Assembly (NCBI GenBank): GCA_016785225.1
Contig: JAFBJZ010000782.1
Span: 1,240,001-1,304,000, forward strand
Length of the DNA: 64,000 bases
DNA from: Psettodes erumei
Taxonomy: Eukaryota; Chordata; Actinopteri; Pleuronectiformes; Psettodidae
Direction: 5' to 3'
A program made the translations under genes and the position numbers. A model generated the notes under the pieces. That model did not search any database. It worked only from the letters and a program-made list of their open reading frames with translations, and was not told the origin of the DNA. Below are positions 1-12,670 of this stretch, piece by piece. Each line of letters begins with the position of its first letter. Position 1 is the first letter of the stretch.

Positions 1-1888
1 TGACCTGTATTATTAAATCCATTGGCTGTGATCTGGGCTCTTTTGGCTCCATCAGCAGCAATTTGGGCACCACTCTCCAAAAGAAACAACATCAATCGAC
101 ACACAAATGCTATCTCTTCTTTTAAGGAAAAAATAGTCATATTTCTGTGCTATTTTTGACCTCAAGATGTGTTTTTATGTAGATTTAATGACATGTTGAT
201 TGAATTTGAGTAATGGGCATAATATAAGATGCTACTAAAGCAGCATTTTGATTGAAATGAAAAGTCCCTGTAACAAGGGACACTACAAAGGTTAGTAACT
301 GCATAAATTCTTTTCTCCCAATTTCCTCACAACTAAATCTGACCTCATTGGTTTGAACCTTCTTTATAAAAGCAATTGCAACCAATCCGCCTTAGTCCTC
401 GATCAGGTGTCCCACAAGAATGGTTAGAATTTAGTTTCTTTACACATGACTGAGAAACAATTACAGTAGATGAAAATGGACATCCCCGTGGGCACTCAAA
501 AGGCAGTTTATCAAAAGTCTAATTTTATACCAGCAAATTACAGTGTGAATTTGCCCCCACTTACAAAACAGATGCCTGTGATCAGCTTAACAAGAATTCA
601 AACAAATACTATCATATTCAAAGTAGGCAATGTAAGAAGTCCATTCCAGGGAGGTTCCATGTGCCTTCTCACTGTTGGCATTTCCATCTGACTGTGAGAA
701 ATTAAGACCGGCCACTTTAGATGCTAATTTAATGGCTTAGCACATGATTTCCCTTTCTCCGTAAAGCTTTACTCCCGCTATAAAGCTGTCGTGCTGGCTT
801 CACATCCTGCTTCCTTAAGCTGAGGTACAGAGGTGCACAGCAATCCCCTTCCCCCCACCAAGAGGAACAACAACCTTCATTATGTTTAGTTTTAATCACT
901 TAATCCGTGCTTTAATACAGAAGTAAACAAATAAAAGCACATCTAAGTAAATGAACAGTTGGAGTCATTCTGTAATAGCTCGTAAATCTTTCAGAGTTCG
1001 TAATGAGCTCCTTTCTCCTCTGGGCTCAGCAGCAAGAAATCAGCACTTCACAATCGAGTGAGAGCGCCAAGCAAGAAGACTTCCATTCTAACTGTGTACC
1101 ACTGAGAGACATGGGGGGGTTGGATTCTTTGTTTGGGGAAATTGTGTTAATCCATATGAGCCTCTTAAACTCCACATCTTGATAAAATGGTGGAGAAATA
1201 TATATTTATATGGCAGAACAGATGAGATGCTATACATTTAATTCACTTAACTGTCTCACATATGAGAGATGCAGTGTCATGTGGTGTTTACTAGGTTACC
1301 TCAGTGTGAATATATTTGGGGAGATAGTTAAATAGCATGTGTGTTTGAAGACTGTTTAAAAATTTACACACAATTTTTAACACAATTCCTCACAATAAGA
1401 TGAGATGACCACCATTTACCCTGTATCTAGGCAACAAGAAAACCACATTACATTTTTCTTCCTTTCTTCCCTGCTCTGTCTCTGACTCTCTTTCTCGGCT
1501 CCAGAGAACACCTCATCTTACTTTCAAAATTAAAGGCTTGCATAGTATATTTTTGTCCTAAAATTTGTGCAGATCCGTTCCCTTCAAGTGCTTTACTACA
1601 GTATGTGCCGGTGGATTTCTGGTGCATCATCTGCTGAGCTGTGACTGTATTTTATGGCTCTCCTTGAGGAGTGATGAAATGTTTACCAGTGGGAGAGGAG
1701 CAAACAGGGCAAAGGGGGTGGGGGAGTTGATGTGTGGGAGGACTGGCTCAGTTCTACTACAGGAGAGATGGTAAGGGAGGAGGAACAAGATGAGATATAG
1801 GTGGAGTTTGATGTCATCTAGGCACAACCCCCAATGATGTAAATCAAATGTGGGTGGAAAGTTAGTTCGAACAGTGTGTTCTTTTCAA

Positions 1889-1908
1889 TGTGTGTGTGTG
1901 TGTGTGTG
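1889..1908. repeat. (TG)10 microsatellite
   Basis: Ten uninterrupted TG units are seen directly. Confidence 0.95.
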
Positions 1909-2916
1909 CGTCACAGCTACATTTCAACAGCAGTGCATGGTCCTCTTTCTGTCACTGAATTGCTTTGCTATTTCTCCTGCTTTGAACGTTTCTGTTCTCT
2001 GCCCACCAGTCTTCAATTTGCAATAATTTCCCCAAGTCAGACTTACATAACCTTCAGTTACCCAGTGATGTCTGGCATTCAGTCATTGCTGATGCTTTGA
2101 TTTTGAGTTGCCAGAGAAACACTGCTGGATTTTTACCACTGGAGGGAAAAAAATTACAGCTTTGAGAAATGATTTTTAAAACCACAAGGGTTCACGAATT
2201 GTTGTATCATAATTCCCTCAGTTGCCTAATACAAGCCATTACCAGCAATTAATTTCTTCATCAGGATGTCAGTCTTGAATACACATGATAAAATAATTTG
2301 ATGCAGTTTAGTCCTCTCACTTTAGGAATATGTTATGTCATTTTTAGATAGCCTGTGATGATAGAAGACAGCAGTAAACCTTTAGCATTTATCCGTATTT
2401 ATCAGCATTTATCAATTATTCATCCATTATAACTTTTTTAACAATCTTATTTTTCCATGTTTTCTGACATTTAGAAAATTATAAAATTTGTTGGATTCAT
2501 TTGAGAATCTAGTGCATTATGTAGTTTTACTCTTCATTTAATCTCCATCCGTTACATAGCTGCAGAAGCTTTTAATAGTTCAATTTGATGCACTGGTGGA
2601 GTTGCTATGTAGAGAGATTAAAGAGTTTGTTTTTTTGTCTGTTTTTTGCCACTGCAATCCCCTGGTGTGCACAGCAAAGTATAAAATGACAATATACAGT
2701 ATACGCTGCCATAAAATGACAGTATCAAGAGAAAATGTCATGAAACAGCGCACACACCCAGAGACCGGTTTCAGATACTGGTTGCTGGTTGTAAATACAG
2801 GTAATACGCTTGTATCCTACAAATGCAGGGAAATTTTTTTTTTTAAAAATCAAATTATTCAGTGACTTTTTTATACTGGCCTCTTGCAGAAAAAGTGAAA
2901 TAAAAGTGTTGGAATT

Positions 2917-2955
2917 AGTACTTTGTACTTTGTACACTTGTACCTTGTACACTGT
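2917..2955. repeat. Imperfect TACTTTG/TACACTTG short tandem repeat
   Basis: Units of 7-8 bases sharing the core TTGTAC repeat about four times with small changes (tactttg, tactttg, tacacttg, taccttg, tacactg). It is a small degenerate minisatellite. Confidence 0.7.
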
Positions 2956-4859
2956 AAAAATTAGCTCATGGGTCATTTTACAAGCAGCTTATTATGACCG
3001 AGATCTACATTTTATTGTTGGAATACCTCCAGCAGTCGTCATAATTATGGGGAGATAACTGCTCAAGCAAAGGAGGAAGTTAGGTGATGTAGTTCATAGT
3101 CTATACAGACGATCATAGTCGTGAGAATTACTTCACAACTTTCAGGATAACAACCCATTCACCTAAGTGACAAAATATGAAAAATTAAATGCAACTTTGC
3201 GGGGACAGCTATGCGCACACCTTGCATTTATGTTTTAATTTATTGCTCTTGCTGTAAAATAAGTGCACCTGCTGAATTCCCACAGTATCCATGCTTTCAG
3301 CTACTCCAAAAGTTTCAACTTTGCTATTATGGCGGCTGGACCAGACCTAAGTGCTGCTGCACTACATGAAAAATATATTTTTTTGCACAAGGAGCAGATC
3401 ATTTCATCACTAATTTCACTAAGACCCTGTAAGTTTCATTATGAGCATCCCTCTTCAAATTAAACTGCACATCCTCAACTCATTCATAATATAGAACACA
3501 TGCCTGATTTGTACATTTTACCAGTACCTAAGTTTTCCTATTCATCCTCAGAGTAACGTAGCACAGAAAGTTGGCTGCAGTAGGATATGAGACACTGACT
3601 CTAGGTGATAGTTCCACATGATGGATGTGGCACACAGCTAACAGTTCATGCTGACACCCCCAATGACAAAGCCATGCTTTATAGCAGCAGACAGACTACT
3701 ACCTGCAGCCCAGCCTCTCTGGGGATGGGACTTGATATCCTCTGCAGTGTAAAAATCACTTGTGCCACATGCCAGCAATTCCTTGCACTGATGCTATTGA
3801 CAAGTACCTTGTAGAGGTAAAGTAGAGTGGTTTCTGAAAATGTCCTATACACAGCCAGAGCCATCCCGTGGTTTGATTCCATCTGTGTTGGAGGAGTAGG
3901 GTACCCTGTGGGCAGGGAAGAATTACTTGCCCAGTTATTAATTATAACTGCTGCACTGCACACTGCACATTTGGGCACCATTAAAACATGTGCATGTTTG
4001 CATGTGACTGTGAAGTCTATGTGTGTAAACATCTTTGTTCCTGGGAATCCTTTTAAAAAAATGTTTCTCTTTTTTATGTACCAAGTGTTAGCTTTTGAAA
4101 CCAATATAACACTTGCAAAAGGACATGCAGAACAGATTCAGAAAGTGGTGAAGTGGTCAACACCTTCTTTTCTGTTTTTATTGTTTTGCTCTTTTTTGAT
4201 TTGTTCTGTGTGAACCATACTCTTTGGCAAGCTGAGACTTATTAGAGGGCATGAGAACAACTGAGTAAAGAAGATAAGCTAAGACTCCCCTTTAAGTACC
4301 TCTCCATCTATTAAGATGGAGATTATAGCATCAAAGCTAATTGTATTTTTTTATTCTTTTCCAGGAGAATGTGGAGGAAATCAAGAAGTGTGGCCCTTTC
4401 TTTTCAATTTCCCTCCTAATAAATTCACCCGCTTTCATCCCTTGTCCTAATATAACGGCAAATTAAAATTCATTGAATTTCAACATGTTCATTAGGCTCT
4501 GAAGGTGAGCTCTCTGTGAGAGGATGTGATGCTCCAGAAGTACTTGTCTTCCTCTGAATAAGTGAATGACAAATAGAGATAGAGTGTCAGAAGTGAATGC
4601 TGAACAAGTGTGAAAGGTTTTTGTGAAGGTTTTTTTCCCTTAATGTACAGTATTCTTCATGAGTAATCATGTTTATACTTTGCATACTTATAAACATGCA
4701 TTGCAGAAACAATTAGTAGGCAGTCAGTTAAGATGACAACATACAGTTCAGCAGCAGGTTTCACTTGAAGACATGATAAAAATTGTGCTGGCAGCTGTTG
4801 AGGACTGATGTGCAGAGCAAACAACTGGCATCAGCAACCCTGTTTGTAATAATCTTAAA

Positions 4860-5290
4860 CCCAGGGAATGACTCAAATGCAAGGATCACACAAAAGAGGA
4901 GGTAAGAGTTAAAGAGTCATACACTGGGGATCCTCAGTTAGAAGGTGGTATTACTGATTGTGTAACTGCCCAGTAATGTAAAATATCTGGCAACTGAGAA
5001 GGAGGGGCAGACAGGTAATATACACACAGAGAAGTAATTGGCTGAGCAGACACAGGTGATACAGAAAACTGGTGGGGGGGAAAGCCCCCCAAAAGAAGTA
5101 AGTAAAGCAACCGTGAACATGTGGGATAAGTGAATTCATAATAACAGGAAATAGTGACAAGGAGTCCAGGCATGATGTCACAGACGTCTTCACAGAGACA
5201 AGGCTGGAAAGCAAATCATCACAGGGTCCAGGGAATAACTCAATACCAGACTGTGGAAACCATTTTTCCATCACAATGTTGCATGATTTC
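4860..5290. repeat. Possible degraded interspersed repeat
   Basis: The run of words around gactcaaatgcaaggatcac, ggggcagacaggtaat and gagcagacacaggtgat resembles, from memory, a common fish interspersed repeat whose copies begin with a similar tgac-caaatgcag segment. No terminal repeats or coding sequence remain. The boundaries are rough and the family is not named. Confidence 0.3.
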
Positions 5291-6278
5291 ATGCAGGTGC
5301 AGTGTTAGTCCAAGGTCTATTACTATTAAATAATAAAAAGGTTAAAATAAGCTTTTTTCTCATTACAGTGTTTAATAGTATATACCACTGATATATCTGT
5401 ATGAATGTGTTCTGAGTGTGTGTAATGCTTGTTCATGCCCCATTACGACTGCATCTATATATTGTCCTTTTGAGATTTTTCCTTTTAGGCTCATAGCAGA
5501 CAGGAGGCAGGGTGCTTGCAGAACAAAATTGGTACCAAGGGCTATTTCTTAATATATCAGAGTACCTTAATTGGGTTTTATAAGGGAGTGAGCCTTCTTG
5601 GGTTTGCAGTATAAGATGTCTCAAGGTCTCTGTCTGATAGGATCCTTTATTCTCTTTTTTCTTAAGTCCGATTTTCACTGCTCCTGAAACAAGTTATGGC
5701 TACTATCTACATAAATGACGATAAATACAAGCTAGAACCAGTAAGGTCATGTTTTAAATGTAATCACTATTTCAAAAAATATTTAGCTATAACTAAAACT
5801 CCAGAGGTGGTATATCAAGACACATTAAAATGACTGTTTCATTTCAACAGATTTGGTAAAGCTGTCACTGGTTACAAGTATCCACTTATAAATATTAATG
5901 CTCTCTATATTTCTTTATAATTACATTTTACTGCAATTAACACATGCAATAATTTAAATACATGAATGTGAATGTAAAATAAGCCACTCTTTTGACAAAA
6001 AGTAGTGTGAGTACTAGATAACGACGGATGACTTTTAAAAAACGTAATACTTTTAGTATGACTTAAGTATGCTTGAATCCCAGTAGACTTTCACATATAA
6101 TGTATGTAAGCAGGGCCCTAGTTTCCCTCCTACAAGCTTCTCACCTCTTTATTTTGTGCTGAAGAATAGACAATAACGGAGAGGAAAGGTGAGTTTCTTA
6201 GGGACAGCCCGAGAAAACAACAACTTCATCTGGACTTGGCCTACTGTGACGTGAACGTGGGGCAAGCGGTGAGCGTGC

Positions 6279-6298
6279 GTGTGTGTGTGTGTGTGTGT
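6279..6298. repeat. (GT)10 microsatellite
   Basis: Ten GT units are seen directly. A CA-rich partner tract at about 6431-6465 lies 130 bases downstream and could pair with it as an inverted repeat. Confidence 0.9.
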
Positions 6299-8171
6299 TG
6301 GGGTTGGAGGGTGATGAGAAAAATCAAGGACAGCCGCCTCTGCCTTTCCTAACTCTGTTAGGCCAGACTGGCATTTTAATAAGGGCTGGTGAATACCACT
6401 GCTTCATCCCCCCGGGAAAGCCAAACACTCACGTGCACACACCAACACACACACACATTCATACATCTTTGGCCTCATGCACACAAAGTATACAGAGGGT
6501 GGTAGAGGCACAAATCATATGTAGGTGTGTATGTGCGCTAATGTATACAGAATGACAGTGACAGTGTAAAAAAACCCTCCATGTCTATGTATTACAAAGA
6601 TATAAAGGCACAGTGGCAAATGTGTTGTAGATATCAAATTACTTCAAAAGTAGATCTATAAATGGTAAATTAAGTGCCTGGCAGACATAGCCACTGGGGA
6701 CACGCTTGCCCGCATTGTAATACCATTACTGTCCGTACAAGAGCAGCAAGGGTGGGCCGTGTGAATACAAGAGAGCTTTCACATTCTCACATGTCAAGCA
6801 AAGAGCTCAGTGACAATGAGGAGTGGGAGCAAATGGCGAGATTGCAGCACCGGTGAAACACTGTGCAGGGCTTATATTAGTACTCGCTGCCTATCAGCAC
6901 ATTGTGTCACATCCAGAGGTGGTACATCAGGCAAAGGGGAATCATCCGTGGAAAGTAATGCAGATGTCGGCTCATATTGACCAATGCAGATGAAGGCAGC
7001 GTCATACATAATCTTCACACATACCGTGCCTGGCTCTGCTATCGATCTGAAGTGTGGAAGTGGTGGAAGATGCTGGCTTGCTGTGAAGCACTCATTGGAT
7101 TGCTGCAGTCACAGTTTTAGGCAACACCACAGTGTCAGTATTTATGTGATGTTTTTACTGCATGGATGCCCAGCCTGGTCAAAAGCAGAAAATATCGAAA
7201 ATATTATCATCTACATATAGAAAATGCAGAACATTTCTATGCAATTTGTTTTTATTTTTTAGCTAGATTGGAAACATGAGTGCTGAGTTTGTGCACCAAC
7301 TTGACTGGAGCAACTTGCAAATGTGGCTGGGACCAAACTAATATGTTGACCTTTTAAGCTGACAAGTGTGTAATGTGATTGCACGCACACAGCTCCGTCT
7401 CTGTTTTCTTGAGATTCCCTTTCGCGCAGCGGGGAGAGCACCTCGTGTGAGGGATTAGAGAGGGTGCGATACCGCTCGTCCTTTTTAAGCAAGGAAGAGA
7501 TGAAATGGAGCAGTGTCCCGATTGAAGATAAATCCACCGCGATTAGCTTTGCTGTGCTCTTCATGTTGTTGTTTCGACTCCTGCTCAGTCTTTGTCCTTT
7601 TGGTTGCCATTCTAGCTGAAATGTTAAATCTGTAATAAAATGCAGACATCCTTGCATAATTGTTCGCTCTGAAGTCTCATTTTCTTGATGACTGTGTTTT
7701 GCTGTGCTTGTCTGAATTCAACAAATAATCTGCCTTCATCTATAGTGTGAAAATAGATGTGCAAAATGCCATGCAGGCATGCAACAGGAACATGCATGAA
7801 ACACTGTGAATTACCATATGTATTACTTCAATTCAATTATTGGTATCCCCTTAAGATAGAGGGAGATATTACTGGAATCCCCTCCTACATCTTCATTTAT
7901 TCACTTTCATCTCCCGACCAAGAGGCATGGAGGGCAGCTGTGTCCATGGCTATTTTTATTTCTGTGTGCCTGCAATTATTGCTTCCATATGGTCCTTATA
8001 CATACACCTATGCATAACCCCAACATGTATAGGCTCTGGCTCGTCCCTTTACATTATTGGAATTGCCCAATGGGCATAGCCAGCAGGGGTTTAATGAATT
8101 AAAGTGGACATAGCTGACTCAGTTCAATCGATAACTGGTCCCCTGCGGAGCCCTCTGCTCTGTGTGCCAGA

Positions 8172-8340
8172 AACAGCAGAGAAGGGGAGATAGAGAGACA
8201 GAGACAGAGTGACAAAGAGAGCAAGAGAAAGGAAAAAATGAAGGAGAGAGCAGAAAAGAGCATACTAAGGAGAAAAAGAGGAGGGACTAGCCCTCAAGAG
8301 AGATGATGTGAAGGGAGAGAACCAGGGGATGGAGAGGAAT
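8172..8340. repeat. Purine-rich GA tract
   Basis: About 170 bases are dominated by A and G (gagaga, gacaga, gaaaag words). It is low-complexity sequence that could adopt a triplex on supercoiling. Similar shorter tracts lie at 23410-23500 and 63588-63645. Confidence 0.8.
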
Positions 8341-9957
8341 AAGAAATTGGATGGAAGCAATGAATGAGGTCCGGCTGATGAAAGGGTTAAGTGTTTTGCA
8401 GTTCCTCACCATAATGGCTCGTGAGGGCTCTCCTCAAGAGGGCTAGTTTGTGCTATATCCTCACAAGATCCTGGGAGATTCACACTTTATTCCTGTTTTT
8501 TTTGTGGAGGTTTTTTGTTTTTTCTTCATCCCAACAGCAGCTTTTTTATACTTTACAGTACAAACAAACTGGGACTTTATAACACATGGCCTCATTCAGT
8601 CCAGTGCTCACAGAAACGGCATTTGTCTTGCTCCTCATCTTGAAGCTGAAATCATAATTGTTGTGGCCTTTGGTGCAATAAACACTTTCCACCGGTGTGC
8701 TTTGTTCCAGCATGCTGTCTAGCAGTGGCAAAAAATGAGTTTTTGTTTTGCTTTGCATGAGAAAGAGATTAAACAAAAACTGTACTGTTGGCCTTGAAAT
8801 TAATTACATAAGATAAAATGCAAAGTAAAACCATTTTATCATTTTACAAGGCTGAATGATCTCTCTCCAGGGTCCATGCCAGCTTATGTCAGTGATTCCA
8901 AACACCCACTATTAATGGATTTTGGCGGTTTTATGAGTTTTTCCACTGGTGTAAGTGAGAAAACTGGTCATTGTCTTGTCTTAAAACATACAATGTTGTG
9001 GTTGAATAATGACTCAGATCAAAAGTAATTCTTCACAATTTTAGTGTAGACTGCGGATTCTTATCAAATAATACCAAACTTAGATGTACACAAACACATT
9101 TCCATCCTGTTTGAAATGACTGCCTCTATCTTGCCTGCTCTAAAGAATGCCACCCCTTTTCAGTCACAGTTTCTCTTTCCTCACATTCCATTATTTTTGT
9201 TTTAGGTTACCCCCACCCCGTGCTCCCTTTTCAAATTTTCCTGCCTTGACAGGGAACGGGTTCGCCTGTCATGTCACACTTGTGACTGACTGCGTGATGG
9301 ATGGTATTCTGGTTAGAACTCTGCTCTGTTTGAGGCACAGAGCAGGGCAGGAGCATCTAGTCACCTCCCACTCTACCTGCCAGGCACTGAACCCTGTTTG
9401 CATGTTTCCCTGTATTATGAAGATTTTCTCTAACTGCTTCTTCAAAGTAGCTTGGCTCTGGCTCTCCTTCCATTTGTTGGTTTTTCACTCTTGCCTGCAA
9501 CTATTTGTCTTTCCAATGTGTCAGCTGCACACTGCAGACAGTCCAACACTGTCTGATACTTTGCAGTGTGATTTCTTCCACATTTGAATTTTGCCACAAT
9601 TTTAGCATGAGGTTTTATCCTCTAATAACACTGTATTCTCCAGTAAATCTCTTTGCTGTCTGGTGTAGTCACACCTTTCATTTTTATGCCAAAAACTTCT
9701 GTGCAGTTTAACATTCCTCTCTCTGCACTACTGGCGTTCAGCAAAGACAATCTAATCTAATGGTACCCCTTTTACACATTTTTCCATTAGGCTCTCTGTT
9801 CTACCACCTTTTTGCTCCCAATTATTTCCTCGCAGTCGCCCATCCCACTAATCATAGCGCGCACAGATGGACAAAGTGTTCGAATTTAGTTATGCTAACA
9901 AGGAGCAGGAAAAAATGCAGCCTTTTCCGGGTGCTGCAACAGTAATGGGTCCTTGAC

Positions 9958-9967
9958 TGATTGACAG
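9958..9967 (+). promoter_or_regulatory. Perfect PBX-MEIS composite site TGATTGACAG
   Basis: The ten-base string is an exact match to the PBX:MEIS/PKNOX heterodimer consensus. It sits in a block with several CpGs (9830-10020) that is less AT-rich than its surroundings. Binding is inference. Confidence 0.35.
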
Positions 9968-12434
9968 GCCTATTCTCTACTCCTCCTGAGTGACAAGTCT
10001 GCAGTAGCCGCTGTAACGTAGGAAATGAGAGTGGAATTATAATACCAACCATGTCACCTCCTCAGGGGACAGGAGAAAGGAAAATACAATCACAGTCTCC
10101 ATCAAACACGCACACACATACGTACACATGCATAGATGCTCCATTTAGTTTCACTCTGGTGGGGAAAAAACACACCCACATGTCTCTTCTCTGGCAATGT
10201 TTTTGCCTGCTATTATGGCTTAATATGACATCCACCTAAGCTGTATATGCAGACCAATAATCTTTGGATCGTGTAAATTTTATTCTTTTAAGCCATAGCA
10301 GGGAAAACTTAAAACTTGACATTTCCATTCATTAGCCTTTTCAGTGACAATATCAATTTTTTTTCTTTTTGACGACTTTCGGGACCTCAGCTTAAACAGT
10401 TTTACTTGAGAGGCAGTGACAATGCGAATACAAGGGGAAGCTAATTTATTTCATCCTCGTCCTCCTGTAGGGGAGTTTTAGTAAGTGTGTAAAGGAGTGC
10501 AGTTTTCCTAGAAAGGACTGTGAAAACATCCTTAATATTTTAGGGTATCCCAGGGATTTGTTGAAAGAAGCTGTGAAAAAAGACTCTTTCTGTCTCCCTT
10601 TCTGTTTGTGCGTGCATGAAAATGAGAGACACAAAGTGGAAAAAAGAGTGAGACTGTGCAGGAGAGCTGAGGTAGGCTATGTTCGCTGTTTACTCCATGC
10701 AAATTCAAATGCGCAGATTCCACTTCTGCCAGTCGAAGTAATATAATCCTTGAAGGGGGGCTGGGGGGTAAAAAGATATGAAGTGATGATGACCCAAGCA
10801 TCAGCTATGTGAACACACAGGAGGAGCTTTGCCACCTTTGTCCAGATTGTGCTGCGACTGCACCATATGCATTACTCCCTCTGAATCATTACCAAATCTG
10901 GTTAATATGATGCTTTGGTAGATTAAAGTCTGAGTAGGGTTTAAAAGCATTCTATTATGTCCGCTTTTACACAAAGACCAAAGTATGTTTGTGCTGAATT
11001 TACTGTCGTTTCCCTGTCTATCTGTCTTTACCACCTGGGATGCAAGCAAGGGGTGTTTACGGTGTTTATAAAGGCTCGTGATGCTTCATCATGCTTTTGT
11101 AAATTCAGACGTGAGAGGAGAGGCGGCATGCCCTTCCCTCTTGCTCCCCACTGTCAGCCCCCATCCCCTTCTTTCCTAACCATCCCAGCACTCTCATTTA
11201 ACCTTGTTAAACCCTCTAAACTGGGCCGCTCAAGGGCTGTTACATGCCACAGTAATCTCTAACAGGGGATTCATTTCCGTCACCGTTAAAGGGGGGAAAA
11301 CAGTTCACATCAGCCGTATATAATTCACAGACACCGTGCACTGGATCTTCAGAGGTGGAGGAATGGGGGTTGTTGCAATGTTCCTTGAAGATGTGGCCTT
11401 TGGGGCAGAGATAGAGACAAGAGGCAGACTGGTTAGTGCTTGGAAACAACCCCAAGACCTCCTGTGGTGTGACAGGCCAACACAAGGTGAAGGGTTTAGG
11501 GCGGTAAGGGCACAGAAGAGCCAGTGGTGGAGGCATAAAGACAGATACACACACATCTTTAGTGTTAAGGAGCAGCTGGATGGGTGTACAGCTGCCATAA
11601 TGAACCCTATTGAAGGTGAGCAGGAGCCAGGTGGCCAGCCTTTCAGAGGTGGACAAAAGGCAATCAGCCTTGTGGCCCCTTTTGTTTGTGTGTGCATGTC
11701 TGTGTGAGGCTGCATGTGTGCGTCTGTGTATGATGCACACGCTCCTCTAGGAGTGAAAAGGGGATCAGGCTGAGAATTGTGTATGGCGTTGAGAATTGCT
11801 TTCAGGGGAGCTGGAGTGTGCCGCTGTAGATGGACTGGTATTATAGCCTCAGCAGACATGTATTGGAAAATCCCCTCAGAATTCATTGTGGTTAGAATAA
11901 AGTCTCAGTGTCAAGCATAAGACTGTTCAATAATTCTCTGCTGTAAATTGATAGTTTTGAGTATATTGCACCTCATGGTGTCATGGGCTTCTGAAATTGT
12001 TTTTCGTTGAGCTGTAGGTTTCCAATCCTGCAGTTAATGACACTTGTATTTTATTCTTTCAACTGCAGCCATCTGTACTCTTGAGCTTCAAACAGGCTCA
12101 TGAGCACACCTGTTTGAATGAATAATGGCTGGCGCAATATCGTGCTGTTAAGGAGCGTCATATGGGGAAAGAAATGGTGATTGTTTCTTTCCTAAAGATG
12201 TTCTCGGCCGCCACAGCATGGGGCCCACTCCATAGATAAACCACCAGATGTTTCAGTGCCATAGATTTGGCTATGAATCTTTTTAAGTGCAGCTCAACCC
12301 CCGGATGACAGAGCGAGTATATGGTCAAATCACTGTTTGTGACAGCACCCCTCAATTTTTGCTCCCCTAACAACTACCATTGATGGTTTTCCTTTACTCA
12401 TCCCCACCCCTCAATTCCACAGCTCTTGCTCAGA

Positions 12435-12454
12435 TTTTTTTTTTTTTTTTTTTT
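12435..12454. repeat. T20 homopolymer
   Basis: Twenty consecutive T, followed by acag. It could be the poly(A) tail relic of a minus-strand retroposon or a simple slippage tract; no retroposon body is recognisable. Confidence 0.9.
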
Positions 12455-12479
12455 ACAGGTTTTAGCTCCTGTGGCACGT

Positions 12480-12670
12480 GGCTATATGTCAAACTGCACC
12501 GTTTGCTGGTGCTAATGCATTTAGTATCAATGGCTAATTAAAACTGCAAGCTCGCTTTGGTAAAACATCTGTTCCACTCTTAATAAGTAGGGCTGTCTTG
12601 AAGCGATTGCGTTAAGTGTCATTAAGTGCTGATCAAACAATGCTGCCCAGTCAGTGGTGGTAAACGTTGC
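12480..12670. promoter_or_regulatory. Candidate conserved regulatory block with paired NKX2-type sites
   Basis: This low-repeat block contains TTAAGTG at 12612-12618 and again at 12622-12628, exactly 10 bp apart, plus CTAATTA-type homeodomain cores near 12534-12540. TNAAGTG is the known NKX2 core. Enhancer function is inferred. Confidence 0.25.

Larger units (their letters stand above)
1..6260. other. Non-coding DNA, intron or intergenic
   Basis: I see no exon that survives inspection. The stretch holds a (TG)10 at 1889-1908, a degenerate TTGTAC repeat near 2917-2955 and a possible old repeat at about 4860-5290. An acceptor-like site at 4355-4363 precedes sequence closed in all frames before the next donor. 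Confidence 0.6.
6300..12430. other. Non-coding DNA with GA-rich tract and scattered GC-richer islands
   Basis: No supported exon. Longer open frames at 7259-7657 (minus), 9147-9587 (plus) and 11240-11886 (both strands) show no homology I can recognise and no convincing splice pair. The 11240-11886 island is locally GC-rich, which lengthens chance frames. A PBX-MEIS composite motif lies at 9958-9967. Confidence 0.55.

Noticed and set aside
3679..4213. Overlapping 141- and 128-codon frames on opposite strands
   Set aside because: No splice pair, no codon bias and no recognisable protein; likely chance.
4364..4505. Acceptor (ttcttttccag) and donor (gaag|GTGAGC) bracketing 142 nt
   Set aside because: All three frames contain stops, so it cannot be an internal coding exon.
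9147..9587. 146-codon plus-strand frame
   Set aside because: Pyrimidine-rich DNA gives a Phe/Leu/Ser/Cys-rich pseudo-peptide; no signals support expression.
9868..9885. gttcgaat as a tRNA B box
   Set aside because: No matching A box or cloverleaf arms; no tRNA gene was seen anywhere in the window.
11240..11886. Three overlapping long frames on both strands
   Set aside because: Mutually incompatible frames in a GC-richer island; peptides contain TG/CA-repeat translations and no recognisable motif.
12435..12462. T20 followed by acag as a splice acceptor
   Set aside because: A pure T homopolymer is more likely slippage or a poly(A) relic; the sequence after it has no supported open exon.
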